In this document: one piece after another, positions 17,078 through 26,385 of the stretch | Layout: each line of letters starts with the position of its first letter | Position numbering within the stretch: position 1 is the first letter of the stretch | Assembly: GCF_900167975.1 (NCBI RefSeq) | Contig: NZ_FUZU01000002.1 | Location: forward strand, 813,501-877,500 | DNA from: Ohtaekwangia koreensis | GTDB lineage: Bacteria; Bacteroidota; Bacteroidia; Cytophagales; Cyclobacteriaceae | Reading direction: 5' to 3' | DNA: 64,000 bases | Made by a program: the position numbers and the translations under genes | The notes under the pieces: model-generated | What the model was told of the DNA's origin: nothing | What the model saw: the letters and a program-made list of their open reading frames with translations, nothing else | The model's database searches: none

Positions 17078-18316
17078 TTACGCTGTGGCTTTATAATACA
17101 TAACGTTGGCATTAGCTTCTTTCAAAATGTCGTTTGCTACACGCTTGACATCGGCCACCGTTACTGCATTAATTTGATTCCCTTCTTCATTCACCAGGTT
17201 TGCATCGCCTGATAATTTTGAGAAAGCCAGGTTCATCGCACGGTTCATTACTTCCATCTCACCAAACTCAAGCGTAGACTCTGCTTGATTTTTAACTTTT
17301 TCAAGTTCAGCTTCAGCCACTCCGTTGGATACCACTTGCTGTAATATAGTGTCCACTTCCTGCTCTGCATGCTCTAATGATATACCTTCTTTCAAACGGC
17401 CGCTGATCACCAGTAAGCCCGGATCAACTGTGCCCATTACAAAAGAAGATATAGAAGTAAAGATCTCTTTCTCCTTTACAAGTTGTTGATATAGTCTGCT
17501 GGATTGACCACGACTTAAAATATCGCTGAGTAAATCAATAGCATAATAATCTTTATGGAAACGACCCGGCATGTGCCATGCTTTATAAAAAGCATTCGCG
17601 GGTACTTTTGCTTCTACTTCCAAAGTGCGCTTTGCGTTTTGAGGAGGTTCCGGCAAAAGATTACGCGTTTTCAATTTTCCTGCAGGTATAGGACCAAACC
17701 ATTTTTCGGAGAGCTCCTTTACCTGTTGCAACGTTACGTGTCCTGCAACAACGAGTATAGCATTGTTAGGTACATAATGACTGAAGAAGAAATTTTTAAC
17801 ATCTTCCATCGTGGCATTTTCAATGTGGCTGATCTCTTTGCCAATCGTTGCCCATTGATAAGAATGTTGCTGGTATGCAAGCGGCCGTAACCGGAGCCAC
17901 ACATCTCCATACGGTTGATTGAGATAACGCTGTTTGAATTCTTCGATTACAACTTTACGTTGTACTTCAAGAACCTTCGGATCGAATGAAAGACTGAGCA
18001 TGCGATCGCTCTCAAGCCAAAAGCCTGTCTCAAGATTTGCTGCAGGAAGTGTCAGGTAGTAATTGGTAATATCAGTATTGGTGAACGCATTATTTTCACC
18101 ACCCACGCGTTGCAACGGTTCGTCATAGCTTGGTATGTTTACCGAGCCGCCAAACATTAAATGTTCGAAGAGATGAGCGAAGCCGGTTTTATCGGGGTGT
18201 TCATCGCGTGAACCAACATCGTATAAAATATTCATTACGGCAATCTGCACCGTTGGGTCTTCATGCACGATTACGCGTAAACCGTTTTCTAATGTAAATT
18301 CCTGAAAGTTGATCAT
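17078..18316 (-). CDS. M16B-family zinc metallopeptidase
   Basis: A 412-residue peptidase of the pitrilysin-like M16B group. The inverted zinc motif HLFEH lies at residues 48-52, with the third ligand Glu in VVIEEFKQRY about 75 residues later, so the active half is intact. The C-terminal half carries the structural M16 domain with the region GQSSRLYQQLVKEKE that contributes substrate-binding residues. No signal peptide is visible, suggesting a cytosolic or associated role in processing of peptides. A TATTTTTG element lies just upstream. It follows the sensor-kinase gene at 18371 in the same direction, but the gap is filled by that promoter. Confidence 0.92.
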   Translation of the reverse strand: MINFQEFTLENGLRVIVHEDPTVQIAVMNILYDVGSRDEHPDKTGFAHLFEHLMFGGSVNIPSYDEPLQRVGGENNAFTNTDITNYYLTLPAANLETGFWLESDRMLSLSFDPKVLEVQRKVVIEEFKQRYLNQPYGDVWLRLRPLAYQQHSYQWATIGKEISHIENATMEDVKNFFFSHYVPNNAILVVAGHVTLQQVKELSEKWFGPIPAGKLKTRNLLPEPPQNAKRTLEVEAKVPANAFYKAWHMPGRFHKDYYAIDLLSDILSRGQSSRLYQQLVKEKEIFTSISSFVMGTVDPGLLVISGRLKEGISLEHAEQEVDTILQQVVSNGVAEAELEKVKNQAESTLEFGEMEVMNRAMNLAFSKLSGDANLVNEEGNQINAVTVADVKRVANDILKEANANVMYYKATA

Positions 18317-18323
18317 GTGGCGT

Positions 18324-18331
18324 CAAAAATA
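18324..18331 (-). promoter_or_regulatory. -7 promoter element of the M16 peptidase gene
   Basis: The minus strand reads TATTTTTG, an exact TAnnTTTG match, with only seven bases between it and the ATG at 18316. The expected transcript leader is therefore only a few bases long. Confidence 0.5.
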
Positions 18332-18370
18332 ACAAAGATCAACGGATTTGATAACGATAAAGTTGGGGCA

Positions 18371-21300
18371 CTATTCTTCTACAGTTTGAATGGGAAGTGA
18401 AATGATAAAGGTGGTTCCTTCCCGTACCCTGGACGTTGCTTCTACAAAACCACCCAGCTTGGTTACCGATTCTTTTAAAATATACAAGCCAAGTCCTGAA
18501 CCCTGTGCGTCTTCGCTGGCGCGGTAGAACATGTCAAAAATATGGGCAAGGTGTTCTTCTTCTATCCCGATTCCGTTATCTTCTATGGTAATACAATAGT
18601 GTGTAGACGAACATGTTAATGCTATACTTACAAAAGGTTTACGATCTGCGCCTGGCCAATAAAATTTAATAGCATTGGAGATAAGATTGTTGAGTATAAT
18701 TTTTAAACGTGTTACATCCGATACCATGTCGCGCGTAGTGCTGTCATCGATCATAAACAAGATCTTGTTATAGCTTGGTGCGTATTGATGATCGTGTAAA
18801 ATATTCTGCACAAAACTTTTAAAGTTGAAGCGTTCAAGCTTAATAGGCATGCGTGAGTTTCGCGAGTAGCTCACCACTTCTTCAATGAACTCTTCCAGCT
18901 TCCGCACACTGTTTTCCATCATCGATAAATATGTCTCATGGCTTTCAAGCGATGCGTCAAGCCGCGCCACCATGATGAGTCCGAGGATGGATTTTAAAGG
19001 TGCACTCAGATCATGAGACGCACTATATACAAAGCGATCCAGTTCAGAATTTCGTTGTGTTAATTCTTCATTTGCTTTTTGCAGATCGTGTGTGCGCTCG
19101 GTAACCAACTGCTGCAAATACATTCTTCGTTTTCTCATGAAGTGAGAGCTGATAAAGAAGGTAATCCAGGCGATTAACAATGCTGCGAGAACGGCACCGA
19201 AAATAAAATTGTTGCCAAGCCAGTAAGGCTTGCCTATAGCGATAATAAATTCTGAGGGTTCACTCCATCCGAGTCCTATATTTTTTCGCGCCCGCACATA
19301 TAGTATATGTTTTCCAAAGGAAAGATCCGAGAGACTTAGTTCATTGGACTCCAGTGTATGCCATATAGTTTCGTCATCGATACGGTATTGCAGTGTGATC
19401 TTGTTTTCCGGAAATGTTATAGGTGAGAATTGCAGATTAATGAATGAGCCATAGGGAGCATCAAGGCCTTTCACATATTGCTTACGATCTCCATTTACCT
19501 GAGCACCGACACAATAAGGTTTTAGTGTTGGCGTATTTCCGAGGATGGATTTAACAGACAGCGCCACACCAAATGAAGTGCCCACCCAAATGCGTTTTTC
19601 ATGATCGATATGTACACCGCGAACCGTGATCGTGTTGGAGGGAAGCCCGGCATTTTCATCGTATAGCCAGTACTCACCGGTAACAACATCGTAGCGTACC
19701 AAGCCGAATGAATTCGCGAAGAGTATATTTCGGTCATCCATCACTTCAACAGAACTCACGGAAACAAAAGAGAGCGACTCTCCAAGGTCAATGCGTTTTA
19801 TAGTTTCATGATCATAGCGGAGCAATCCTTCCGTAGAAGCTATCCATAACACATCGTTATGAACGGCAATGTCGCGAATGTTAAGATCCGAAACAGTTTT
19901 GAAATCAATGGGAAGGCTTACGTTTTTAAACTCTTCAGACTCATTCTCTTTTAAAAATAAGTAACTGCTTTCACCGTTGGAACCTACATATATACCGCGT
20001 GGTCCTTCACGCACAACATTTACTTCGCTTTGTTTGCCGAGTGGCACTTTATAATACTTCAACGCAAATTCATCGGTGATTACTTTTAACGTTTGACTTC
20101 TCGCCTGGCTGAGCCATACATATTGACGCGAATCAAGAAACAAGTCATGAACGAAATTTCCATCCTTCGAAAAATTCCACTGGCGTTTCAACGCACCACC
20201 CTGAAACAGGAATACATCAAAGGCAGAGCTTGCCCACAAACCCTGTTTGCCAAATTGTAATGACTGAAAGTAACTATTGTTGTCGCTATATATTTCACGT
20301 CTTTCCCAGGATGCACTTTGTCGCGTCTCTCTGAGTTCGATAAGCGATTCTTTGAAGCAGTAGTACGTTATATTTTTTTCAGCGTCATGAACAATGTCTT
20401 CAATGAAATGAGACTCGGAGTTGAGGTCGGGCAAAATGAATTGTTTCTTCTGCGCCATTACAAGTCCTTTATCTGTAGAAACCCAGATGTCTCCTTCTTT
20501 GCTCATATATGAACTGTTGATGCCATTGAAATTGAAGAGAAGAGCCTCCATCTGATTCAGTGCACTATCGGGATGCCAATGGTATAGATCCTGGCCATAC
20601 GTACTGATCCATAAACTTGAATCAGGAGCGAGGATCAGGTGTGATGCTTTTGCAATGGGTGACTCTCTTTTAACTTCCAGTATCTGGCCCGATTCCAGAG
20701 TCGCTTTATATAGTCCGTCTAAAGCAGCAATCCATAATCGACCTCTTTCAAAAAGTACGTGACTAATCCCGTATGGAAGAGATAGCTTCAATTGAAGAAA
20801 GCTGCGTGTAGCCCGGTCGTAGCGATATACTTTTCCCTGGTACGAAGTTGTATACAAGTTGCCCGAATCATCTTCGAAGAAATTAAAAGAACGCACAAAT
20901 ACAGGCGAACGATTTGCCGTACCAAAATCATAACGATTAAAAGATTGTCCGCTGTATGCTACTACGGATTGAGGTTCACCAACCCAGATCAATCCATCCT
21001 TATCTTCATAAATTGACTTTGCATACCAGATGGTTGTATCGGTAGGTGTACGCGCGCCTTTAATCAATGACTTAAAAAAAACGGTATCAATCAGATTCTG
21101 AATCTCAATTACATCAAGGTCGCCAATGGCAAGCAGGCGGCCATCGTGTGTGTTTAGTAATCCTTTGGTATACTGACTGAGAAAGGCAGATTTATAGGTA
21201 TGAAATTGGATGCCGTCATACTTCACAAGACCATCATCGGTTGCTATCCAGAAAAACCCTAAGGAGTCCTGGGCAACAGCTTTGATTACATCACTGGGTA

Positions 21301-21394
21301 ATCCATCTTCTACACGATATTGTTGAAAACGATACTCCTGCCCTTGTAAAATGCTGGTGAGCAAGCAACCGATAATCAACAAACAATACCTCAT
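18371..21394 (-). CDS. Sensor histidine kinase with N-terminal beta-propeller
   Basis: About 1007 residues from the ATG at 21394, which gives a signal peptide ending in LQG; an upstream in-frame start at 21475 adds 27 residues and is less likely. Order of parts: periplasmic two-component-propeller repeats (for example DSLGFFWIATDDGLVKYDG, DKDGLIWVG, EKRIWVGTSFGVAL) over roughly residues 25-640, a Y_Y_Y-like beta domain, one transmembrane helix near residue 740, a coiled stretch, a HisKA H-box (FVYSASHDLSAPLKSILGL) and an ATPase with NNLISNAIKF, DNGIGI and GSGLGLYI. There is no receiver domain or DNA-binding domain, so its response regulator must be elsewhere. The ligand is unknown; related sensors often detect polysaccharides. 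Confidence 0.9.
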   Translation of the reverse strand: MRYCLLIIGCLLTSILQGQEYRFQQYRVEDGLPSDVIKAVAQDSLGFFWIATDDGLVKYDGIQFHTYKSAFLSQYTKGLLNTHDGRLLAIGDLDVIEIQNLIDTVFFKSLIKGARTPTDTTIWYAKSIYEDKDGLIWVGEPQSVVAYSGQSFNRYDFGTANRSPVFVRSFNFFEDDSGNLYTTSYQGKVYRYDRATRSFLQLKLSLPYGISHVLFERGRLWIAALDGLYKATLESGQILEVKRESPIAKASHLILAPDSSLWISTYGQDLYHWHPDSALNQMEALLFNFNGINSSYMSKEGDIWVSTDKGLVMAQKKQFILPDLNSESHFIEDIVHDAEKNITYYCFKESLIELRETRQSASWERREIYSDNNSYFQSLQFGKQGLWASSAFDVFLFQGGALKRQWNFSKDGNFVHDLFLDSRQYVWLSQARSQTLKVITDEFALKYYKVPLGKQSEVNVVREGPRGIYVGSNGESSYLFLKENESEEFKNVSLPIDFKTVSDLNIRDIAVHNDVLWIASTEGLLRYDHETIKRIDLGESLSFVSVSSVEVMDDRNILFANSFGLVRYDVVTGEYWLYDENAGLPSNTITVRGVHIDHEKRIWVGTSFGVALSVKSILGNTPTLKPYCVGAQVNGDRKQYVKGLDAPYGSFINLQFSPITFPENKITLQYRIDDETIWHTLESNELSLSDLSFGKHILYVRARKNIGLGWSEPSEFIIAIGKPYWLGNNFIFGAVLAALLIAWITFFISSHFMRKRRMYLQQLVTERTHDLQKANEELTQRNSELDRFVYSASHDLSAPLKSILGLIMVARLDASLESHETYLSMMENSVRKLEEFIEEVVSYSRNSRMPIKLERFNFKSFVQNILHDHQYAPSYNKILFMIDDSTTRDMVSDVTRLKIILNNLISNAIKFYWPGADRKPFVSIALTCSSTHYCITIEDNGIGIEEEHLAHIFDMFYRASEDAQGSGLGLYILKESVTKLGGFVEATSRVREGTTFIISLPIQTVEE

Positions 21395-21493
21395 TACCTC
21401 ACAGATGAACGATAAAGATAATAGAGTTTTTGGACAGCGAAAGTGATTATGTATTAAGAATTTATGGAATCTCACGAAAGTGAAAAACTCGCT

Positions 21494-21501
21494 TAACTTT
21501 G
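21494..21501 (+). promoter_or_regulatory. -7 promoter element of the E1 dehydrogenase gene
   Basis: TAACTTTG is an exact TAnnTTTG match 19 bases upstream of the ATG at 21521. No TTG is seen at the usual -33 distance. Confidence 0.5.
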
Positions 21502-21520
21502 CCCGATATTAAATGCCCGT

Positions 21521-23500
21521 ATGAAGTTTATCCGAAAGAACTACACAGACGACATCCTCAAAAAGTTATACGAGTCTTTATTGTTTCCGAGAATGATTGA
21601 GGAGAAGATGCTTATTCTGCTTCGACAAAATAAAATCAGTAAGTGGTTTAGTGGTATAGGGCAGGAAGCAATATCGGTGGGAATTACACAGGCACTTCAT
21701 CCGGAAGAGTATATTTTGCCGATGCACCGTAACCTGGGTGTATTTACCGGTCGCGATATACCATTCGAAAAACTTTTTGCACAATGGCAAGGCACGATGG
21801 CGGGCTTTACCAAAGGGAGAGACCGCTCGTTTCACTTCGGTACCAACGAACATCACATTGTTGGTATGATCTCACACTTGGGTCCACAAAACGGTGTGGC
21901 CGATGGTATTGCGCTGGCTACTAAATTAAAAGGTGAGAAGAAAGTAACCGTTGTGTTTAATGGTGATGGCGGAACAAGCCAGGGCGATTTTCATGAAGCT
22001 ATCAACGTGGCGGCCGTGTGGGATCTGCCCGTAATTTTTGTTGTTGAAAATAACGGGTATGGATTGTCAACACCCAGTAGCGAACAATTCCGTTGCAAGA
22101 ATTTCATTGACAAAGCGATTGGCTATGGTATAGAAGGTATACAGGTAGATGGTAACAATGTGCTTGAAGTATATGATACAATATTATCGATAGCAGATAA
22201 ACTTCGCGAAAACCCTCGCCCGATACTATTGGAGTGTATAACCTTCAGAATGCGTGGTCATGAAGAGGCCTCCGGTACAAAGTATGTCCCGAAAGAATTA
22301 ATGGACACCTGGGCAAAGAAAGATCCTGTAGAGAACTTTGAGAAATACCTGGTAGAGCAAGGTGTTATCGATGCTATATATATAGAACAAACGCGGAAGA
22401 AGTTTAAAAAAGAAATTGAAGAAGGCCTGGAGGTTGCTTTTCAGGAGACACATCCCCAGCCTGATACAGAACGCGAACTAAACGATGTATATACACCGTT
22501 CACGCAGACTATCATTCAACCATCTACAGATAAAAAATCAGAGAAGCGTTTCATAGACGCGATCAGCGATGGCTTACGACAAAGTATGGAGCGCTTCGAC
22601 AACCTGGTGTTGATGGGACAAGATATAGCAGAGTATGGTGGTGTATTTAAAATAACGGAAGGGTTCGTTGAGAAATTTGGAAAAGGCAGAGTAAGAAATA
22701 CACCCTTGTGTGAAGCTGCTATAGTGGGTACAGCGTTGGGTTTATCTGTGAAGGCCATGAAGGCGATGGTGGAAATGCAGTTCGCAGATTTTGTTACCGA
22801 AGGTTTTAATCAGATCGTAAATAACCTGGCGAAAACACACTGGCGCTGGGGACAGTCGGCAGATGTAGTGGTACGTATGCCCACAGGTGCGGGTACTGCT
22901 GCTGGTCCTTTTCATTCTCAAAGTAATGAAGCCTGGTTCTTTCATACACCAGGATTGAAGATTGTATATCCATCGAATCCGTATGACGCGAAAGGACTGC
23001 TATGTGCTGCACTCGAAGATCCGAATCCAGTAATGTACTTCGAGCATAAACTCTTGTACCGAACGTTGAAAGATTTTATACCGGACGATTATTATACCAT
23101 CGAGATCGGTAAAGCAAAACTTATTCGTGAAGGCGAATCTCTATCCATCATTACCTATGGCATGGGTGTACATTGGGCCACAGAAATTATGGATACACTT
23201 CCGGATGTAAAAGCAGATATAGTTGACCTGCGAACATTATTGCCGTGGGATAAAGATGCCGTGCTGGAAACGGTGAAGAAGACAAACCGCGTACTTGTGC
23301 TGCATGAAGATACACTTACTGGCGGTGTGGGTGCCGAGATTGCCGCGTGGATCAGTGAGCATTGTTTTCAACACCTCGATGCCCCGGTAATGAGAGAAGC
23401 CAGTCTCGATACAGCGATTCCGTTCGCGCCTACGTTGGAGCAGAACTTCTTGCCTAAGATCAGATTGAAAAATAAAATTGAAGAATTGCTGAAATACTGA
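21521..23500 (+). CDS. 2-oxoacid dehydrogenase E1 component, alpha-beta fusion
   Basis: A 659-residue thiamine-diphosphate enzyme with the alpha and beta chains in one polypeptide. Residues 1-320 are E1 alpha, with the ThDP motif GDGGTSQGDFHEA at about 147 and NNGYGL 27 residues on. Residues 340-659 are E1 beta, with MGQDIAEYGGVFKITEGF, MPTGAGTAAGPFHSQSNEA and LEDPNPVMYFEHKLLYR. The fused form is common in Bacteroidota for branched-chain or pyruvate-type substrates; the sequence alone does not settle which. E2 and E3 are not adjacent. Two hairpins lie downstream of the stop. Confidence 0.92.
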   Translation: MKFIRKNYTDDILKKLYESLLFPRMIEEKMLILLRQNKISKWFSGIGQEAISVGITQALHPEEYILPMHRNLGVFTGRDIPFEKLFAQWQGTMAGFTKGRDRSFHFGTNEHHIVGMISHLGPQNGVADGIALATKLKGEKKVTVVFNGDGGTSQGDFHEAINVAAVWDLPVIFVVENNGYGLSTPSSEQFRCKNFIDKAIGYGIEGIQVDGNNVLEVYDTILSIADKLRENPRPILLECITFRMRGHEEASGTKYVPKELMDTWAKKDPVENFEKYLVEQGVIDAIYIEQTRKKFKKEIEEGLEVAFQETHPQPDTERELNDVYTPFTQTIIQPSTDKKSEKRFIDAISDGLRQSMERFDNLVLMGQDIAEYGGVFKITEGFVEKFGKGRVRNTPLCEAAIVGTALGLSVKAMKAMVEMQFADFVTEGFNQIVNNLAKTHWRWGQSADVVVRMPTGAGTAAGPFHSQSNEAWFFHTPGLKIVYPSNPYDAKGLLCAALEDPNPVMYFEHKLLYRTLKDFIPDDYYTIEIGKAKLIREGESLSIITYGMGVHWATEIMDTLPDVKADIVDLRTLLPWDKDAVLETVKKTNRVLVLHEDTLTGGVGAEIAAWISEHCFQHLDAPVMREASLDTAIPFAPTLEQNFLPKIRLKNKIEELLKY

Positions 23501-23501
23501 T

Positions 23502-23521
23502 AAGGTCATTATTTTGACCTT
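23502..23521 (+). other. Short hairpin after the E1 gene
   Basis: AAGGTCA (23502-23508) pairs with TGACCTT (23515-23521) around a six-base loop, starting two bases after the stop codon. No T-run follows, so it is probably a 3' protective hairpin ahead of the stronger one at 23550. Confidence 0.5.
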
Positions 23522-23549
23522 CATAAAATTCAATAAAACGCTTTATCAT

Positions 23550-23576
23550 ACGTTCTGAAAGGCAGAACGTAATTTT
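23550..23576 (+). terminator. Intrinsic terminator of the E1 gene
   Basis: ACGTTCTG (23550-23557) pairs perfectly with CAGAACGT (23563-23570) around a 5-base loop and is followed by AATTTTT. Confidence 0.7.
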
Positions 23577-23634
23577 TAATTATCTTAGCCTGTTTCTTTT
23601 CCATTTTTTGAACGCAAGAACCTACAATAGCATA

Positions 23635-25869
23635 ATGAGTTTTTCAACGATCGCGAAGTCGTTAGGTCTTGCTATAATTCTTTTTTTCCTGGCGCTTCCT
23701 GCTTTAGCACAAAATACAAAAGGTGACAGACCTCAATCATCGGGTGGAGGCACCAAGCGGGAAAACAGATTTAAGCTTTTTAAAAAGAAAAATCAGAGAT
23801 CGAAAGCTCCCAGCTACGGTCGTTCAAAACCCAGAAGATCATCACGGGCAAGTACGGCCCGAAAAGAATCTAAGCCAGGTAAATCAATAGCGAATTTCCC
23901 ACGGACAGAGTCTAAGCCAAGCAATAAACAAAGAGCGTGGCGAGGTGATATAACCGGAAGACGCATTCGAACAAAAGGTAAGGATAGTGCTGGAAGTGGC
24001 AGAAATGTATACCCACAAAGTGGACGCTACGCGAATAGCAGGCCAAGTGAAAGACAACGTGCATGGCGTGGCTCGGCTTCTGGTTCACCTGTTCAAACAC
24101 GAAGCAGAACTGGCAGTACGAAGAATGTATACTCTCAACGCTGGAAGTATGTACATAACCCTTCACGAACTCCGCAGACAAAACAACGCGCAGTTTCCAA
24201 CCGCTCTACACTGGCTCGTCTAAATAGATTGCAAGGCAGCGCAGACGGCACACCTCCCAGAAGAAAAAGAAAAGTAGTTCCACGCTCGGCTTCACGTTCG
24301 TACATCGCACGAAGAAGCACAAATATATATGCAAGCTTCCCGCGCCCGAAGCGCAAACAGGAAAGAGCTTATAAAGGAGATATATCAGGACGAAGACTGC
24401 GAACAAAGAATTATGAAACGCCACGGCCCGGTATAAGTTCTCCGGGATTTAAACCTTATGCCGGAAGAAAGCGTGTTGGCGAAAGACCTTACCGAGGCCC
24501 GGCAGCAGGAAGCTACCGTTCGGCTACACGCACAAAACCTAAAGCATGGACAGGTGATATTACCGGAAGAAGAATTCGGGGAAGAAATTATACCAGTAAA
24601 AAACGAGTAGAGGGCACACCTTCTTTGCATCGTGGTACGCGCTCAGCCACCGGTTCATCAGGTATATTAGGAAAGCTTCCACCCAAGTCTCCGGGTATAC
24701 GAGCAAGCCAAATGGGCCGGTATCAATTGAAATTAAGAGGCCGCAGATCTTCTGCAGGAGGAGGAAGTGTGAGCGGTAGATTATGGAATAACAAACAGTC
24801 TGCTATACCTACACGTCCTCCCGGTGCAAGATCGATGGGCATCGGAGCATTTTCCGGCAATATTAAACGTCAACGACCTTTAAAGGGCGGAGGAAGTGTG
24901 AGCGGAAAACTTTGGAACAATAAACAAACTGCTATACCTACACGTCCTCCAGGTGCGAGGTCGATGGGTATTGGACAATTCTCCGGCAACATTAAACGCC
25001 AACGACCATTGAAGGGCGGAGGAAGTGTGAGCGGAAAAATATGGAATAATAAAGAGACCGCTATACCTGTAAGAATACCGGGTGCGAAATCTATGGGTAT
25101 GCGCAATTTCTCCGGCAACATAAAAGTGGGCAGACCTCAAAAGGGTGGAGGAAGTGTGAGTGGTAAATTATGGAATAATAAAGAGGCTGCAATTCAGACG
25201 AAGACCCCACCAGCATCTGCTCGTAAAGTAGGTGGCTATCCTGGAAAGATAAAGATGTTCCAACTATATCCCGGATTCTCAGATCAAGGTGAAGAATTTA
25301 CAGGGCATATTAAACGTCCACGTTTCTGGAAAGACTATATTAAGAATCCGAAAGCCAACGAAGAGGCTATAAAGAAAAAGCGACCAAAGAGCGCAACGTA
25401 TGCGGTAGGCGAATTGCAGATCAGAGTAAAACAACGCCCGCATGACAAAAAGAAAAATGCTCCCGAAGATGCATTGCCTGGGTTGACGCCTACAAAAGAG
25501 ACAACCAAAGCAAGTCAGTATGCTCGGGGTGTTCGCCGTACGTGGGACTATATCCGCAATCCAAGTAGTGCAGAAGACGCAAGAAAAGTCCGTGAACCCG
25601 GAAAAGCGTTCGCGCGCGCTACAGATTATCAGGGTAACATCAAAATGCAAAAATTCAGATTCTTCGAGAAAAATCGCTCGTTACATCCCGATGCGAAGTT
25701 TGTGAAGATCAATAAAAATAATGTTGATGGAGAACGTGATCTGCTCACGAACTTTAAGCTATGGTGGGCGCGTTTATTTAAGAAAGAAGAAACACAACCA
25801 GATCACCTGAAGGATAAAGGCCATAAGCCTCGTTATGATAAAGGTGAGAAAGGACTGTGGTATGAATGA
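23635..25869 (+). CDS. Highly basic exported repeat protein of unknown function
   Basis: A 744-residue protein with a clear signal peptide ending in LPALAQ when started at the ATG at 23635 (a TTG at 23608 adds nine residues). The mature part is extremely rich in Arg, Lys, Gly and Ser. Three kinds of repeat are visible: RAWRGDITGRRIRT-like units in the N-terminal half (at least four), four tandem 43-residue units starting GGGSVSGKLWNNK and ending FSGNIKRQRPLK, and F/Y-x-G-x-IK signatures that continue to the C-terminus along with two W-[KD]-Y-I-x-NP motifs. The last 60 residues are more normal and may form a small folded end domain. I recognise no known family; an envelope or extracellular polyanion-binding role is only a guess. 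Confidence 0.75.
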   Translation: MSFSTIAKSLGLAIILFFLALPALAQNTKGDRPQSSGGGTKRENRFKLFKKKNQRSKAPSYGRSKPRRSSRASTARKESKPGKSIANFPRTESKPSNKQRAWRGDITGRRIRTKGKDSAGSGRNVYPQSGRYANSRPSERQRAWRGSASGSPVQTRSRTGSTKNVYSQRWKYVHNPSRTPQTKQRAVSNRSTLARLNRLQGSADGTPPRRKRKVVPRSASRSYIARRSTNIYASFPRPKRKQERAYKGDISGRRLRTKNYETPRPGISSPGFKPYAGRKRVGERPYRGPAAGSYRSATRTKPKAWTGDITGRRIRGRNYTSKKRVEGTPSLHRGTRSATGSSGILGKLPPKSPGIRASQMGRYQLKLRGRRSSAGGGSVSGRLWNNKQSAIPTRPPGARSMGIGAFSGNIKRQRPLKGGGSVSGKLWNNKQTAIPTRPPGARSMGIGQFSGNIKRQRPLKGGGSVSGKIWNNKETAIPVRIPGAKSMGMRNFSGNIKVGRPQKGGGSVSGKLWNNKEAAIQTKTPPASARKVGGYPGKIKMFQLYPGFSDQGEEFTGHIKRPRFWKDYIKNPKANEEAIKKKRPKSATYAVGELQIRVKQRPHDKKKNAPEDALPGLTPTKETTKASQYARGVRRTWDYIRNPSSAEDARKVREPGKAFARATDYQGNIKMQKFRFFEKNRSLHPDAKFVKINKNNVDGERDLLTNFKLWWARLFKKEETQPDHLKDKGHKPRYDKGEKGLWYE
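24757..25272 (+). repeat. Four tandem 129-base coding repeats
   Basis: Units begin at 24757, 24886, 25015 and 25144, exactly 129 bases (43 codons) apart, each opening with GGxGGAGGAAGTGTGAGxGG. The first three are close copies at the DNA level; the fourth diverges after about 20 codons. They are inside the basic repeat protein. Confidence 0.9.
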
Positions 25870-26219
25870 GGAAGCTTATGAACTGGAATGAACTAAACAC
25901 CGTGAGTCAACTCGAGCAGATCCGGGAAGAATCAAAAGAAAAACCTGTTGTAATTTTTAAGCATAGCACACGCTGCTCCACCAGTCGTATGGTGCTAGAC
26001 AGGTTGGAGCGTAATTGGAAGCCAGAAGAACTTGGTCATGTTAAAGCATACTTTCTGGATCTTATTTCCTATCGGGAAGTATCAAATCAGATTGCAGAGC
26101 AATTCGATATTGAGCATGAATCCCCTCAATTGCTGATTATATCCGATGGTAAAGCTATTTACGATCGTTCACATTTAGGAATAGATTACCACCAGATTCG
26201 CGAAGAGCTTAAGAACTAA
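25866..26219 (+). CDS. ytxJ: Bacillithiol-system redox protein YtxJ-like
   Basis: A 117-residue thioredoxin-fold protein. VVIFKHSTRCSTSRMVL contains the single active-site Cys in the TRCSTS motif of YtxJ-type (DUF2847) proteins, which are monothiol bacilliredoxin-like and occur in organisms that make bacillithiol; the SPQLLIIS strand supplies the conserved cis-Pro. The ATG at 25866 overlaps the stop of the repeat-protein gene (ATGA), which suggests coupled translation; an alternative ATG at 25878 would remove four residues and is equally possible. Role: likely reversal of S-bacillithiolation in the cytosol. Confidence 0.85.
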   Translation: MRKLMNWNELNTVSQLEQIREESKEKPVVIFKHSTRCSTSRMVLDRLERNWKPEELGHVKAYFLDLISYREVSNQIAEQFDIEHESPQLLIISDGKAIYDRSHLGIDYHQIREELKN

Positions 26220-26385
26220 ACCTTCGTTTGTGTAAAAGATTCAGGGGGTTTCTAAGTTTAAAACTCTTCCCGATGGCCGAATTCTTAAAATAAATCGAGC
26301 GGACAAAAATCCTGTGAATAACTTCAGGATAGTATTTGCGTTAGGTATTTAAAATTCTAAATTTATTGTAAAGATTCTTGTGAGG

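Noticed and set aside
24870-25140. Open frames on the minus strand opposite the tandem repeats
   Set aside because: They mirror the coding repeats, lack their own start context and have low-complexity products.
24757-25272. Regular 129-base repeats, possible CRISPR-like or satellite array
   Set aside because: Units are in frame, code for a repeated protein segment and have no unique spacers.
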